Notes: generated by a model from the sequence alone, not told the origin. Shown: positions 17,107 to 26,372, counted from the stretch's first letter. The stretch is 64,000 nucleotides of DNA from Corallococcus macrosporus (GCF_017302985.1 NZ_JAFIMU010000009.1:372001-436000); one strand, 5' to 3'. Numbers and translations are program-made.

Positions 17107-17796
17107 CTAGGCCCTGGAGCTGAACAGGCGCGCGAGCAGCTCCGGGGGCAGCGTGTCGAAGTCCGGGGCGGTGTAGTGGGCCCCCGCCTTCTTCAGCGCC
17201 TCCGCGGTCGTGGTGGTGGTGATGCCCACGGTGACCATGCCGGCGGCGCGCGCGGACAGCACGCCGTTGATGGCGTCCTCGAAGGCCAGGCACGACTCGG
17301 GGGGCACGTTCAGCGCCTTCGCGGCCGCGAGGAAGATGTCCGGCGCGGGCTTGCCCCGCGTCACCTGTTCAGCGCCGACGATGCTGGTGAAGAGGGGCCG
17401 CAAGGAGAGCCCGTCCAGCACCAGCTCGCGGTTGCCCTGCGGCGCGGCGGTGGCCACGGCCAGGGGCAGACGCGCGTCGCGCAGGCGGTGCAGGAAGCCC
17501 TCCGCGCCCCGGTGCAGCGCCAGGTAGGGCCGGTAGATGGCGCGGTAGTGGGACTCCTTCTCGTCCGCGAGCGCGTCCAGCTCCGCGACGGAGAGGTTGC
17601 GGCCCAGCAGCTGCGGGAGGATCTCCTCGTTCTTCTTGCCCGCGAACTCGTTCTGGAAGCGTTCCGCCGTCAGTCCCTCCAGCCCCAGCTTCCGGGCGAG
17701 CGACACCCAGGCGCGGTTGTGGAAGTCCATGTTGTCGACGAGCGTGCCATCCATGTCGAAGACGGCGGCGAGCAGGGGGGCGGCAGCGGAAGTCAT
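17107..17796 (-). CDS. HAD-superfamily phosphatase, beta-phosphoglucomutase-like
   Basis: Protein of 229 aa. HAD motif I is FDMDGTLVDN with nucleophile Asp14 and acid/base Asp16; motif II is AVATAAPQ; motif III/IV are RGKPAPDIFL and AFEDAINGV. The cap insertion between motifs I and II places it with subclass IA phosphatases such as beta-phosphoglucomutase and sugar-phosphatases; the substrate is unknown. The ATG at 17796 is preferred to the one at 17826 because MTSAAAPLLAAVFDMDGT is the usual distance to motif I and TATTGG lies 7 nt upstream. Divergent from the acyl-CoA hydrolase gene. Confidence 0.82.
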   Translation of the reverse strand: MTSAAAPLLAAVFDMDGTLVDNMDFHNRAWVSLARKLGLEGLTAERFQNEFAGKKNEEILPQLLGRNLSVAELDALADEKESHYRAIYRPYLALHRGAEGFLHRLRDARLPLAVATAAPQGNRELVLDGLSLRPLFTSIVGAEQVTRGKPAPDIFLAAAKALNVPPESCLAFEDAINGVLSARAAGMVTVGITTTTTAEALKKAGAHYTAPDFDTLPPELLARLFSSRA

Positions 17797-17879
17797 GTTC
17801 TTCCCAATACCGATTCTGGCCGCCATGTCACCCCCGAATCTCGCGTGCGAGCCCCTTCCGGGCTGATATCCCCCACGGC

Positions 17880-18953
17880 ATGAGCGAGGACGTGCTGCTG
17901 GAGACGCGGGGCGCGGTGGGTCTGGTCACCCTCAACCGACCGAAGGCGCTCAACGCGCTCTCGCTGGAGATGTGCCGGGCGCTGCACCCCCAGTTGGACG
18001 CGTGGGCGGCGGATCCGTCCGTGAAGGCGGTGGTGATCCGCGGCGCGGGCGGCAAGGCGTTCTGCGCGGGAGGGGACGTGCGCGCGGTGGCTGGTTCGGT
18101 CGCACGGCCGGACACCGGCGCGTCGCTGTCGCGCGATTTCTTCCTGGCGGAGTACGCGCTCAACCACCGCATCCACCACTTCCCGAAACCGTTCATCGCG
18201 CTGGTGGACGGCATCTGCATGGGCGGTGGGCTGGGCCTGTCCGTGCACGGGGCCTTCCGGGTGGTGACGGAGAGGCTGATGCTCGCGATGCCGGAGACGG
18301 CCATCGGCATCTTCCCGGACGTGGGAGGTGGCTGGTTCCTGCCGCGCTTCCCGGGCGAGACGGGGACGTACCTGGGACTCACTGGCGTGAGGTGTGACGC
18401 GGCGGATGCGCTGTGGCTGGGGTACGCGACGCACCGGGTGGAGTCCTCGCGGCTGGAGGACGTGCTGGCCGCGCTGGTGGCCGCGGACTGGAGCGGGCCG
18501 GGGCGTGAGGTGGCGGCGCGCGTGCTCCAGGGCTTCCATCAGGAGCCGGGGCCTTCGGGGCTCGCGACGAAGGCGGACGTCATCCAGCGGTCCTTCCAGG
18601 GGAACCGCGTGGAGGACATCCTCGCGGCGCTGGAGCGCGAGGGCACGCCGTGGGCGGAGGAGACCCGCGCGACGCTGCTGCGCATGTCGCCCACGAGCCT
18701 CCGCGTGACGCTGCGGCAGCTGCGCATCGGGCGCGGCCAGGACTATGACGCGACGGCGCGCATGGAGTACCGGTTGAGCCAGGCGCTGACCGCGCGGCCG
18801 GACTTCCAGGAGGGGATCCGCGCGGTGCTGGTGGACAAGGATCAGAAGCCGCGCTGGAACCCGGCCACGCTCGCGGAGGTGACGGACGCGGAGGTGGAGG
18901 CCTGCTTCGCGCCCCGGCCAGGGAACGAGCTGGAGCTGCCCGCTTCGCGCTGA
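17880..18953 (+). CDS. 3-hydroxyisobutyryl-CoA hydrolase (crotonase superfamily)
   Basis: Protein of 357 aa, longer than a plain enoyl-CoA hydratase (about 260). The crotonase fold is marked by LNRPKALNALS and the oxyanion-hole loop FCAGGDVR, then CMGGGLGLS. The sequence PETAIGIFPDVGGGWFLPR and the C-terminal GIRAVLVDKDQKPRWNP are diagnostic of 3-hydroxyisobutyryl-CoA hydrolases of valine degradation. It cleaves HIBYL-CoA to 3-hydroxyisobutyrate. TATCCC sits 7 nt before the ATG with no ribosome site. No other valine genes are nearby. Confidence 0.88.
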   Translation: MSEDVLLETRGAVGLVTLNRPKALNALSLEMCRALHPQLDAWAADPSVKAVVIRGAGGKAFCAGGDVRAVAGSVARPDTGASLSRDFFLAEYALNHRIHHFPKPFIALVDGICMGGGLGLSVHGAFRVVTERLMLAMPETAIGIFPDVGGGWFLPRFPGETGTYLGLTGVRCDAADALWLGYATHRVESSRLEDVLAALVAADWSGPGREVAARVLQGFHQEPGPSGLATKADVIQRSFQGNRVEDILAALEREGTPWAEETRATLLRMSPTSLRVTLRQLRIGRGQDYDATARMEYRLSQALTARPDFQEGIRAVLVDKDQKPRWNPATLAEVTDAEVEACFAPRPGNELELPASR

Positions 18954-18977
18954 TCCGTGCTTCGCGTCTCGAGGTGG

Positions 18978-19481
18978 CTACAGGTCCTCGTCGCTCACGA
19001 CGGTACGCCCGTCCGCGCGAAGCAGCGCGGTGGTGATGCCTTCGCCGGGGCGCAGCACGCCGGACTCGTAGACGCGCTGGCTGCCGCACGAAGGGCTCTT
19101 TTCCTTCAAGAGCGCCACCGTGACGTCGAACCGGCGCGCGGCTTCGAGAGCCTGACGGGCGCCATCCTGGAACGCGGCGGTGCGGTCCTCGCGCGTCTCC
19201 CGCGTGAGGGCCCGCGCACGACCGGCCCAGACGTCCACGCCCGTTCCACCGGCAAGGTCCACGGGAGGCCGCGGAATGCCCAGGCCCGCGGCGGCCTCCG
19301 GGCAGATGGGGATGACCGCCTTGCCCTCCAGCGCCGCGAGCACGCGCTCCGACCGCTGCGAGCGTCCGTCGTAGCGGCACGCCTCACCCAGCAGGCACGC
19401 GCTGACCATCACCGTGGGGGCCTCGCGCAGGGCCTCTCTCCGGGCGTCACGAGCCTGATCCGGGTCCCGCGCTTCCGTCAC
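18978..19481 (-). CDS. DUF523 cysteine-rich protein
   Basis: Protein of 167 aa with the three conserved DUF523 blocks: VSACLLGEACRYDG, PICPEAAAGLGIPRP and LLKEKSPSCGS. The conserved cysteines suggest metal or Fe-S binding or redox chemistry. The family has no experimentally fixed role known to me; related domains in thiouridine desulfidases suggest sulfur-related chemistry, which would be a guess here. The GTG start overlaps the stop of purN by 4 nt (GTGA), so it is the third gene of the purM-purN operon and may be functionally linked to nucleotide metabolism. Confidence 0.82.
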   Translation of the reverse strand: MTEARDPDQARDARREALREAPTVMVSACLLGEACRYDGRSQRSERVLAALEGKAVIPICPEAAAGLGIPRPPVDLAGGTGVDVWAGRARALTRETREDRTAAFQDGARQALEAARRFDVTVALLKEKSPSCGSQRVYESGVLRPGEGITTALLRADGRTVVSDEDL

Positions 19482-20143
19482 TTCGGCGCACCCGGGCTGC
19501 GAAGCGCCATGCCGTCGCCCGTCACCCGCGCAGCCACCTTCGTGCGCGTCCCGTCCAGCGTCACCGCGCCCGTCACCGCCAGCCGCACGGCCAGCGGATA
19601 CAGCCGGTGCTCCTCCGCGAGGATGCGCGCGCTCAGGCTCGCCTCGTCATCGTCCGGCAGCACGGGCACCGCGGCCTGCGCGATGATGGGGCCCGTGTCC
19701 GTGCCCGCGTCCACGTAGTGCACCGTGCAGCCGGCCACCTTCACGCCGCGCTCCAGCGCCTGCCGCTGCGCATGCAGGCCCGGGAACGACGGCAGCAGGG
19801 AAGGGTGGATGTTCAGCACGCGTCCCGGGAAGCGCTTGAGGAAGTCCGCGCTCACCAGCCGCATGAAGCCCGCCAGGCACACCCACTCCACGCCCGCGTC
19901 CGCCAGCACGCCGAGCACCGCCGCCTCGAAGTCCGCCTTCGACCCGAAGCCCTTGTGGTCCACCACCTCCGCGCGCACGCCCGCCTTCCGGGCGCGCTCC
20001 AGCGCGAACGCCGTGGGCACGTTGGACAGCACGCACGCCACCTCGGCCGGGTAGTCCGCCTGCCCGGCCGCGTCGAGCAGCGCCTGCAGGTTGCTCCCGC
20101 CGCCGCTGACGAGCACCCCCAGCCGCGCCCGCTTCACGCTCAT
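19478..20143 (-). CDS. purN: Phosphoribosylglycinamide formyltransferase (GART)
   Basis: Protein of 221 aa. It starts [20 protein letters not shown], the phosphate-binding loop, and has the catalytic segments [15 protein letters not shown] (Asn, His) and [14 protein letters not shown] (Asp). It transfers formyl from 10-formyltetrahydrofolate to GAR in step 3 of purine synthesis. The ATG overlaps the stop of purM (ATGA), and its own stop overlaps the DUF523 start. Confidence 0.95.
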   Translation of the reverse strand: MSVKRARLGVLVSGGGSNLQALLDAAGQADYPAEVACVLSNVPTAFALERARKAGVRAEVVDHKGFGSKADFEAAVLGVLADAGVEWVCLAGFMRLVSADFLKRFPGRVLNIHPSLLPSFPGLHAQRQALERGVKVAGCTVHYVDAGTDTGPIIAQAAVPVLPDDDEASLSARILAEEHRLYPLAVRLAVTGAVTLDGTRTKVAARVTGDGMALRSPGAPK

Positions 20144-21177
20144 GGATCGATGACCGCCGTGGCCTCGCCCTGGCCCGCTTCCACCCGGCCCACCTCGGAC
20201 GCCTCCACACCCCGGGCGCGCAGCACCTCCAGCGCCTTCGCCACGTCCTCCTTCGCCACCACGACGATGAGGCCCAGGCCCATGTTGAACGTGCTGAACA
20301 TCTCGTCGCGCGCCACGCCGCCCGTCTTCGCGATGAGGTCGAAGATGGCCGGCTTCTTCCACGAGGACTCGGTCAGCACCGCGCGCGTCCCGTCCGGCAG
20401 GCAGCGGGGCAGGTTGCCCGGGATGCCGCTGCCGGTGATGTGCGCCATGCCCTTCACCTTCACGGCCTGGCACAGCGCGAGCGCGTCCTTGACGTAGATG
20501 CGCGTGGGCTCCAGCAGCGCGTCACCCAGCGGCCGGTCCAGCCCCGGCGGCGTCATGTCCAGCGGCAGCTTCGCGTCGTCCAGCAGTACCTTGCGCGCCA
20601 GCGAGTAGCCGTTGCTGTGCAGGCCGGACGACGTGAGGCCGATGAGCGCGTCACCCGGCTTCACCGTCTTGCCGTCGATGATGGCGGAGCGCTCCACCAC
20701 CCCCACGCAGAAGCCCGCGACGTCGTACTCGCCCCGCGCGTAGAAGCCCGGCATCTCCGCCGTCTCCCCGCCCAGCAGCGCGCACCCCGCCTGCTCGCAG
20801 CCCAGGGCAATGCCCTTGACCACCTCCGCCGCGGCGTCCACCTCCAGCTTCCCCGTGGCGAAGTAGTCCAGGAAGAAGAGCGGCTCCGCGCCACAGGTGA
20901 GGATGTCGTTCACCGACATGGCCACCAGGTCGATGCCCACCGTGTCGTGGCGCCCCGCCAGGAAGGCCACCTTCAGCTTGGTGCCCACGCCGTCGGTGCC
21001 CGCCACCAGCACCGGCGCCTGGTACTTGCCGGGCGGCAGTGCGAACAGGCCGCCGAACCCGCCCACCCCGGCCAACACCTCGGGGCGCGTGGTGCGCGCG
21101 GCATGGGGCTTGATCTTCTCGACGAACGCGTCGCCGGCCTCGATGTCTACTCCGGACTGCTTGTAGGTCGTTCCCAC
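20140..21177 (-). CDS. purM: Phosphoribosylformylglycinamidine cyclo-ligase (AIR synthetase)
   Basis: Protein of 345 aa. The ATP-grasp-like PurM fold is marked by [39 protein letters not shown] and [11 protein letters not shown]-type loops (here [13 protein letters not shown]). It closes FGAM to AIR in step 5 of purine synthesis. The start is a GTG at 21177; TACAAG lies 8 nt upstream with GAGACA 17 nt before that, so transcription may begin at or next to the start codon. First gene of purM-purN-DUF523. Confidence 0.95.
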   Translation of the reverse strand: MGTTYKQSGVDIEAGDAFVEKIKPHAARTTRPEVLAGVGGFGGLFALPPGKYQAPVLVAGTDGVGTKLKVAFLAGRHDTVGIDLVAMSVNDILTCGAEPLFFLDYFATGKLEVDAAAEVVKGIALGCEQAGCALLGGETAEMPGFYARGEYDVAGFCVGVVERSAIIDGKTVKPGDALIGLTSSGLHSNGYSLARKVLLDDAKLPLDMTPPGLDRPLGDALLEPTRIYVKDALALCQAVKVKGMAHITGSGIPGNLPRCLPDGTRAVLTESSWKKPAIFDLIAKTGGVARDEMFSTFNMGLGLIVVVAKEDVAKALEVLRARGVEASEVGRVEAGQGEATAVIDP

Positions 21178-21290
21178 GGGCCGGCCTTGTACCCCTCCCG
21201 GGGGCCCCTGTCTCGGGCCACGGAGAGGACCTGTCGGGTTTGCGGCGGCACGCCGCCCTCGGGTGCCCGCACGATATCGGTCTGGGATAT

Positions 21291-21319
21291 TTGACCGGTG
21301 GGGTGGGGGCTGATTGACT
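21291..21319 (+). promoter_or_regulatory. Sigma-70-like promoter of the CRP-like regulator gene
   Basis: TTGACC (21291-21296), 17-nt spacer, TTGACT (21314-21319). The -35 is strong, the -10 weak. The start codon follows 10 nt later, so the leader would be very short. Confidence 0.35.
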
Positions 21320-21329
21320 CGCGGGCCAG

Positions 21330-21980
21330 ATGGGCGCCGAGGAAACCCTCTTTCAACGTTTTGGCAAGGAGTTCCCCAAGGGCACCGAGCTCTTCCGCGA
21401 GGGAGAGATCGGCAAGGAGATGTTCGTCATCCAGTCCGGGAAGATCGCCATCTCCAAGCGCGTGCGCGACGTGGAGAAGGTGCTCGCCGTGCTGGGCCCG
21501 GGCGAGTTCTTCGGCGAGATGGCCATCATCTCCAACAAGCCCCGGAACGCCTCCGCCGTGGTGCATGACGACGCGAAGCTGCTCGTCATCGACCCGAAGA
21601 CCTTCGAGGCGATGATCCGCGGCAACGCGGAGATCGCCGTGCGGATGATCAAGAAGCTGGCCGAGCGCCTCTCCGAGGCGGACGCCCAGATTGAAAACCT
21701 GCTCCACGGCGACCCGGCGAGCCGCGTCGTGCACCAGATCCTCCAGGCCTGCCAGACGCGCGGCCGGCCCCTGGAGGAGGGCGTGGAGGTGGACTTCGCC
21801 GTGCGGGACATGCCCCGGCAGATCGGCGTGGGCGAGCCCGCCGTGCGCAGCATGCTGGAGCGCCTGGAGCGCGCGGGCCTCATCGAGCGCAGCGGTGACA
21901 GGGTCACCGTGTATGACACGGCCCGGCTGCATGACTTCCTCAACTACCTTGAGATGAAGTGGAAGTTCGGAGACCTCTAG
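21330..21980 (+). CDS. CRP/FNR-family transcriptional regulator with cyclic-nucleotide-binding domain
   Basis: Protein of 216 aa. Residues about 15-120 form a cNMP-binding domain with the phosphate-binding cassette [19 protein letters not shown]; the Arg (72) that contacts the cyclic phosphate is present. A long helix follows, then a winged HTH ([21 protein letters not shown]) near residues 160-185. It probably binds DNA in response to cAMP or a related nucleotide. No Fe-S cysteines of FNR type are seen. The next gene, one nucleotide away, is a metallo-beta-lactamase-fold enzyme resembling class II cyclic-nucleotide phosphodiesterases, suggesting receptor and signal-degrading enzyme are made together. 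Confidence 0.85.
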   Translation: MGAEETLFQRFGKEFPKGTELFREGEIGKEMFVIQSGKIAISKRVRDVEKVLAVLGPGEFFGEMAIISNKPRNASAVVHDDAKLLVIDPKTFEAMIRGNAEIAVRMIKKLAERLSEADAQIENLLHGDPASRVVHQILQACQTRGRPLEEGVEVDFAVRDMPRQIGVGEPAVRSMLERLERAGLIERSGDRVTVYDTARLHDFLNYLEMKWKFGDL

Positions 21981-21981
21981 C

Positions 21982-22737
21982 GTGAAGCTGCAAGTCCTCG
22001 GGTGCCACGGCGGCGAGCTTCCCACGTGCAGGAGCACCTGCTTCCTCGTGGATGACGTGCTCGCGCTCGACGCGGGCGCACTCACCGGGACGCTCTCGCT
22101 GGAGCAGCTGTGCAAGGTGGACGACGTGCTCGTCGGCCACAGCCACTTCGACCACGTGAAGGACCTGCCGCTGCTCGCCGACCTCGTCATCGGCCGGCGC
22201 GACAGGCCCGTCACCATCCATGCCTCCCGCGAGTGCGCCAAGGCGCTGCGCGAGAACATGTTCAACAACTCGCTGTGGCCGGACTTCACGCGCATCCCCA
22301 CGCGCCACAAGCCCGTCCTGGCCATCAAGACCTTCCGCGCCGGCAGCACCTTCCAGGTGGGCCCCTACACCGTGAAGAGCGTCCCGGTGAGCCACCCCGT
22401 GGAGTCGTGCGCCTTCATCATCAGCGACGGCAAGTCGTCGCTCGCGATGAGCGGCGACACCGGCCCCACGGACAAGCTGTGGAAGGCGCTCAACGCCACG
22501 AAGAACCTCAAGGCGCTGCTCCTGGAAGCCAGCTTCCCCAACAGCCTGCAGGCCCTGGCGGACATCTCCGGCCACCTCACGCCCGCCACCGTGGGCTCGG
22601 AGCTGCGCAAGTTCGACCGCAACGGCGCCCAGGTGATGCTCTACCACCTGAAGCCCGCGTTCGTGACCCAGCTCAAGAAGGAGCTGGCCCCGCTGCCGGT
22701 GAACGTCCTGGAGCTGGGAGAGACGTTCCAGTTCTAG
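21982..22737 (+). CDS. MBL-fold hydrolase resembling class II 3',5'-cyclic-nucleotide phosphodiesterase
   Basis: Protein of 251 aa. The metal motif is GHSHFDHVKDLP (His53, His55, Asp57, His58); further metal ligands are SHPVES and MSGDTGPT. The large central insert with HASRECAKALRENMFNN and the lack of an RNA-processing domain fit the class II PDE-type branch (substrate cAMP or cGMP), though other MBL esters are possible. The start is GTG at 21982, one base after the stop of the CRP-like gene; the two must be cotranscribed. Cytoplasmic, no signal peptide. Confidence 0.78.
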   Translation: MKLQVLGCHGGELPTCRSTCFLVDDVLALDAGALTGTLSLEQLCKVDDVLVGHSHFDHVKDLPLLADLVIGRRDRPVTIHASRECAKALRENMFNNSLWPDFTRIPTRHKPVLAIKTFRAGSTFQVGPYTVKSVPVSHPVESCAFIISDGKSSLAMSGDTGPTDKLWKALNATKNLKALLLEASFPNSLQALADISGHLTPATVGSELRKFDRNGAQVMLYHLKPAFVTQLKKELAPLPVNVLELGETFQF

Positions 22738-22771
22738 CGCCGGGTGTGCCGCGGCGCGCCGTACGGAGGTA

Positions 22772-22800
22772 TTGACGGCTCGCGGCGGCCGGATTAACCC
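22772..22800 (+). promoter_or_regulatory. Sigma-70-like promoter of accD
   Basis: TTGACG (22772-22777), 17-nt spacer, TAACCC (22795-22800); the accD ATG follows after 9 nt without a Shine-Dalgarno sequence, so the mRNA may be leaderless. Confidence 0.45.
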
Positions 22801-22809
22801 CCGGGCCCC

Positions 22810-23661
22810 ATGGCCTGGTTCTCCAAGAAGCCCCGCATCGCCGTTGACCCTGAGCCCGTCGCCGAGCCCCAGCCCTCCCGCATGCAGGGCCTCTGGGCCA
22901 AGTGCGAGCAGTGCGACGAGATCATCTACCGCCAGGAGCTCGAGAAGAACTGGATGGTGTGCATGCACTGCGAGCACCACCACGCCTGGACGGCTCGCGC
23001 GCGCCTGGCCGCCACGCTGGATCCGGACTCCTTCGAGGAGTTCGACAAGGAGCTGGAGCCCCAGGACCCGCTCGGCTTCACCGACTCCAAGAAGTACAAG
23101 GACCGCCTGAAGTCCACGCGCAAGAACCTGGAGGAGAACGACGCGTTCATCTCCGGCGTGGGCCGCATCGAGGGACACCCCGTCTCCATCGGCAGCTTCG
23201 TGTTCGAGTTCATGGGCGGCTCCATGGGCTCCGTGGTGGGTGAGAAGGTGACGCGCGTGTTCGAGCGCGCCTTCGAGCTCAAGTGCCCCGCGGTGGTGTT
23301 CTCCGCGTCCGGCGGCGCGCGCATGCAGGAGGGCATCTTCTCCCTCATGCAGATGGCGAAGACGTCCGCGGCCATTGCCCGCTTCCGCACCAGCGGCAAG
23401 CCGTACATCTCCGTGATGCTCAACCCCACGACGGGCGGCGTGGCCGCGTCCTTCTCCTGGCTGGGCGACATCATCCTCGCGGAGCCCAAGGCCCTCATCG
23501 GCTTCGCCGGCCCGCGCGTGATTGAACAGACCATCCGCCAGAAGCTGCCGGAGGGCTTCCAGCGCTCGGAGTTCCTGCTGGACCACGGGATGATCGACGC
23601 CATCGTCCACCGCAAGGAGCTGCGCGGGAAGCTGGGCCAGCTCCTGGGCATGCTGGGGTAG
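22810..23661 (+). CDS. accD: Acetyl-CoA carboxylase carboxyltransferase subunit beta
   Basis: Protein of 283 aa. The N-terminal zinc ribbon uses Cys32, Cys35, Cys51 and Cys54 (CEQC, CMHC). The crotonase-like carboxyltransferase domain has SIGSFVFEFMGGSMGSVVGE, FSASGGARMQEG and PTTGGVAASF. With AccA it transfers the carboxyl group from biotin to acetyl-CoA in fatty-acid synthesis. accD-folC is a conserved gene order in many bacteria; folC starts 18 nt downstream. Confidence 0.95.
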   Translation: MAWFSKKPRIAVDPEPVAEPQPSRMQGLWAKCEQCDEIIYRQELEKNWMVCMHCEHHHAWTARARLAATLDPDSFEEFDKELEPQDPLGFTDSKKYKDRLKSTRKNLEENDAFISGVGRIEGHPVSIGSFVFEFMGGSMGSVVGEKVTRVFERAFELKCPAVVFSASGGARMQEGIFSLMQMAKTSAAIARFRTSGKPYISVMLNPTTGGVAASFSWLGDIILAEPKALIGFAGPRVIEQTIRQKLPEGFQRSEFLLDHGMIDAIVHRKELRGKLGQLLGMLG

Positions 23662-23679
23662 GGCGGCGGGCCTCCACCC

Positions 23680-24993
23680 ATGGACGCCCCTCGCACTCCG
23701 GAAGAAGCCCTGCGCTTCTTCCAGGCGCTCAACCCCTCCGGCATCAAGCTGGGGCTGGAGCGCGTGAAGGACGCGCTCGTCGCGCTCGGCCATCCGGAGC
23801 GCGACTACCCGGCGCTGCACGTCGCCGGGACCAACGGCAAGGGCAGCACCTGCGCCTTCGTGGCGCGCGCGCTGGAGGCCGCCGGCCACCGCGTGGGGCT
23901 CTACACGTCCCCGCACCTGGTGCGCGTCAACGAGCGGATCCGCCTGAACGGCTCGGACATCCCGGACGACGTCTTCGGGCAGCGCATCCTGGAGGTGCTG
24001 GAGCGCTACCCCTCCGCGCTGTCGGATCCGATGACGTACTTCGAGTTCGGCACCGTGGTCGCGCTCTGGCACTTCTCCCGCGAGCGCGTGGACGTGGCCG
24101 TGCTGGAGACGGGGCTGGGCGGCCGGCTGGACGCCACCAGCGCCGCGAGCCCGGTCGTCACGTGCGTCACGCCCGTGTCCTTCGACCACATGGAGTACCT
24201 GGGCCACACGCTCCGGGAGATCGCCCGGGAGAAGGCCGGCATCTTCAAGGCCGGCGTCCCGGTGGTGCTGTCGAAGCAGGAGCCGGAGGCGCTGGAGTCG
24301 CTGCTGCGCCGCGCGGAGGAACTGGGCGTGCCCGTCCAGGTGGAGGGCCGCGACTTCGGCATCGTCCCCGGGTCCAATGACACGCTGTCGTACCGGGGCG
24401 CGAGCTGGTCGCTCGACGGACTCACGCTCGCGCTGCGCGGTCCGTATCAGCGCCAGAACGCGGCCGTGGCCCTGGCCTGCCTGGAGGCCCTCCGGGCCCG
24501 GGGCGTGGTGGTGACGCCGGAGGCCGCGCGCGAAGGCCTGGCCACCGCGCGCTGGCCCGGGCGGCTGGAGGAAGTGTCCCAGGGGCCAACGGTGGTGGTG
24601 GACGGCGCCCACAACCCGGCGGGTGTGGCGGTGTTGCTGGAGGCCCTGCGCGCCCTCTACGCGGGCAGGCCGCTGCACCTGGTGTTCGGTGTGGTGGCGG
24701 ACAAGGACCGGGGGCCGATGATGCAGGCCCTGTTTCCGCTGGCGGCCTCCGTGCACCTCACGCCGCTGGACACGCCGCGCTCGCTTGCTCCGGAGCGATA
24801 CATCGCTGAAGCACGGGATTTGTGTTCACGGGTGGTCTCGCACGCCTCCCTGGCGGAGGCCCTTGCCGGAGCGAAGGACGATGCAGTGGGTCGTCCGGAC
24901 GGCGTCGTTCTGGCGACAGGTTCACTGTTCCTGGTAGGCGCCGTGAAGCGAATGGTCGACCGAAGCCTTGGCGCAACGCAGCAGCAGCAGTAA
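23680..24993 (+). CDS. folC: Bifunctional dihydrofolate synthase/folylpolyglutamate synthase
   Basis: Protein of 437 aa. The Mur-ligase-like P-loop is VAGTNGKGSTCAFVARAL near residue 50, then YTSPHLVRVNERIRL; LETGLGGRLDATS and TPVSFDHMEYLG follow, and VDGAHNPAG marks the C-terminal domain. It adds glutamate to dihydropteroate and to tetrahydrofolate. The C terminus ends in a short Gln run (QQQQ). The promoter of the following hydrolase appears to lie inside its last codons. Confidence 0.95.
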   Translation: MDAPRTPEEALRFFQALNPSGIKLGLERVKDALVALGHPERDYPALHVAGTNGKGSTCAFVARALEAAGHRVGLYTSPHLVRVNERIRLNGSDIPDDVFGQRILEVLERYPSALSDPMTYFEFGTVVALWHFSRERVDVAVLETGLGGRLDATSAASPVVTCVTPVSFDHMEYLGHTLREIAREKAGIFKAGVPVVLSKQEPEALESLLRRAEELGVPVQVEGRDFGIVPGSNDTLSYRGASWSLDGLTLALRGPYQRQNAAVALACLEALRARGVVVTPEAAREGLATARWPGRLEEVSQGPTVVVDGAHNPAGVAVLLEALRALYAGRPLHLVFGVVADKDRGPMMQALFPLAASVHLTPLDTPRSLAPERYIAEARDLCSRVVSHASLAEALAGAKDDAVGRPDGVVLATGSLFLVGAVKRMVDRSLGATQQQQ

Positions 24994-24996
24994 CTT
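24968..24996 (+). promoter_or_regulatory. Candidate promoter of the alpha/beta hydrolase gene
   Basis: TTGGCG (24968-24973), 17-nt spacer, TAACTT (24991-24996), then 6 nt to the ATG at 25003. It lies across the 3' end and stop codon of folC. Confidence 0.4.
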
Positions 24997-25002
24997 TGCG
25001 AC

Positions 25003-26274
25003 ATGCGCCTGCCGGACTGGAGATCAGCGCTTCCGGGACCTCCGATGCCCACCGTCGACGAGGTCGATTTCCGGGCGCTGTACTCCAAGACGAACTACGT
25101 GGTGGAGACGGCGGACGGCTGGTCGCTCGTCATCACGCGCTACCGGCCGGTGAAACAGGCGTTCGCGCAGCCGCTGTTCGGTGAGCCGCTGCTGCTGGTG
25201 CACGGCTTCTCCCAGAACCGGCACACGTGGACGAGCGGCCAGTTCGTGAAGAACCTGCTCTTCTTCGGCGTGGACATCCACATCCTGGAGCTGCGCGGGC
25301 ACGGCAAGAGCTCCATCGCCTTCCAGAGGGAGCGCGCGGAGCGCTTCAAGCGCCCGCTGCCGCAGGACCTGGACTACGGCTGGGACCTGGACAGCTACTT
25401 CCTCTACGACCTGCCGGCGGCCGTCTCCGGCGTCAAGCGCATCACCCGGCGCGAGCGCATCTTCTACTGCGGCCACTCCATGGGCGGCATGCTGGGCTAC
25501 GGCTACGCCGGCATCCACGACGACTTCGAGGGGCTCATCACCATCGGGTCGCCCGCGGACCTGGGGCGCGGCTTCATGCTCCTGCGCGCGCTGGCGCACG
25601 GCTCGCCGCTGGTCGCCAGCGCGGTGGACCTGACGCTGGGCGGGATGAACCTCAACCGCCGCGCGGCGTCGCTGGGCCGCTCGCTCCTGGCGAAGGGGGC
25701 GGGCGCCTTCAGCCCCTCGCTCCAGAAGCGCCTGGCGCCGGAGGACGCGAAGCCGCTGGTGTTCAACGCGGTGCCGGTGGACGTGGTGCTCAAGTGGGTG
25801 GAGCGGCAGCTGGCGCAGGCGGACGAGTCCGCGCTGTATCAGCGCTTCACGCGCAAGCTGAACCGGCTCATCAACACGGAGCGCGTCAGCCGCGACGACA
25901 TCCGCTGGCTGCTGCGCGAGGGCGGCGAGCGCGAGCCGCGCAAGGTGATTGAACAGTTCGCCCGGTGGATCCGCCGGGGCGAGATGGTCTGCTACCGCAC
26001 GGACTACGACTTCAAGCGTGGCTTCGGCAAGATTGAGATCCCCATGGCCATCATCTTCGGGGACATGGATCCGCTGGCGTCCGTGGAGTCCACTCGCAGC
26101 GTGTACCGTGCCGCGAAGAGCGAGTACCTGCTGTGGCGGCCGGTGAAGGGCAACAGCCACGTCGAGCTGACGATGGGGCACGACATCCGGCAGATCTGCT
26201 ACGACATCAAGAACCTCATCGAGTACACGCGCACGCACCGCACGCGCTCGCCGTCCATGCCGCGCTTGCGTTGA
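25003..26274 (+). CDS. Alpha/beta-hydrolase fold protein (lipase/esterase-like)
   Basis: Protein of 423 aa. LLLVHGFSQNRHTW is the oxyanion-hole HG motif; the nucleophile elbow is CGHSMGGMLGYGYA with Ser159; the acid is probably the Asp of IFGDMDPLAS and the base the His of GNSHVELTMGHD. Between them is a large helical cap. This layout resembles PhaC-like and lipase-like hydrolases acting on lipids or esters; no signal peptide. The ATG at 25003 is preferred because a -35/-10 pair ends 6 nt before it; an ATG at 25045 is an alternative. Substrate unknown. Confidence 0.8.
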   Translation: MRLPDWRSALPGPPMPTVDEVDFRALYSKTNYVVETADGWSLVITRYRPVKQAFAQPLFGEPLLLVHGFSQNRHTWTSGQFVKNLLFFGVDIHILELRGHGKSSIAFQRERAERFKRPLPQDLDYGWDLDSYFLYDLPAAVSGVKRITRRERIFYCGHSMGGMLGYGYAGIHDDFEGLITIGSPADLGRGFMLLRALAHGSPLVASAVDLTLGGMNLNRRAASLGRSLLAKGAGAFSPSLQKRLAPEDAKPLVFNAVPVDVVLKWVERQLAQADESALYQRFTRKLNRLINTERVSRDDIRWLLREGGEREPRKVIEQFARWIRRGEMVCYRTDYDFKRGFGKIEIPMAIIFGDMDPLASVESTRSVYRAAKSEYLLWRPVKGNSHVELTMGHDIRQICYDIKNLIEYTRTHRTRSPSMPRLR

Positions 26275-26303
26275 AGCGCGGACGTTCCGGTCAGCCTGAA
26301 AAG

Positions 26304-26331
26304 TTGGTGCCTCCCGGGCGCGTGATAATTT
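26304..26331 (+). promoter_or_regulatory. Candidate promoter of the AMIN-domain gene
   Basis: TTGGTG (26304-26309) and TAATTT (26326-26331) are separated by 16 nt; GATAAT overlaps the -10. This is the most AT-rich point of the 98-bp gap before the start at 26373. Confidence 0.35.
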
Positions 26332-26372
26332 CGCGCGCGTCTGTCTTCTGACGCATGTCACGGGAGTGGTCG

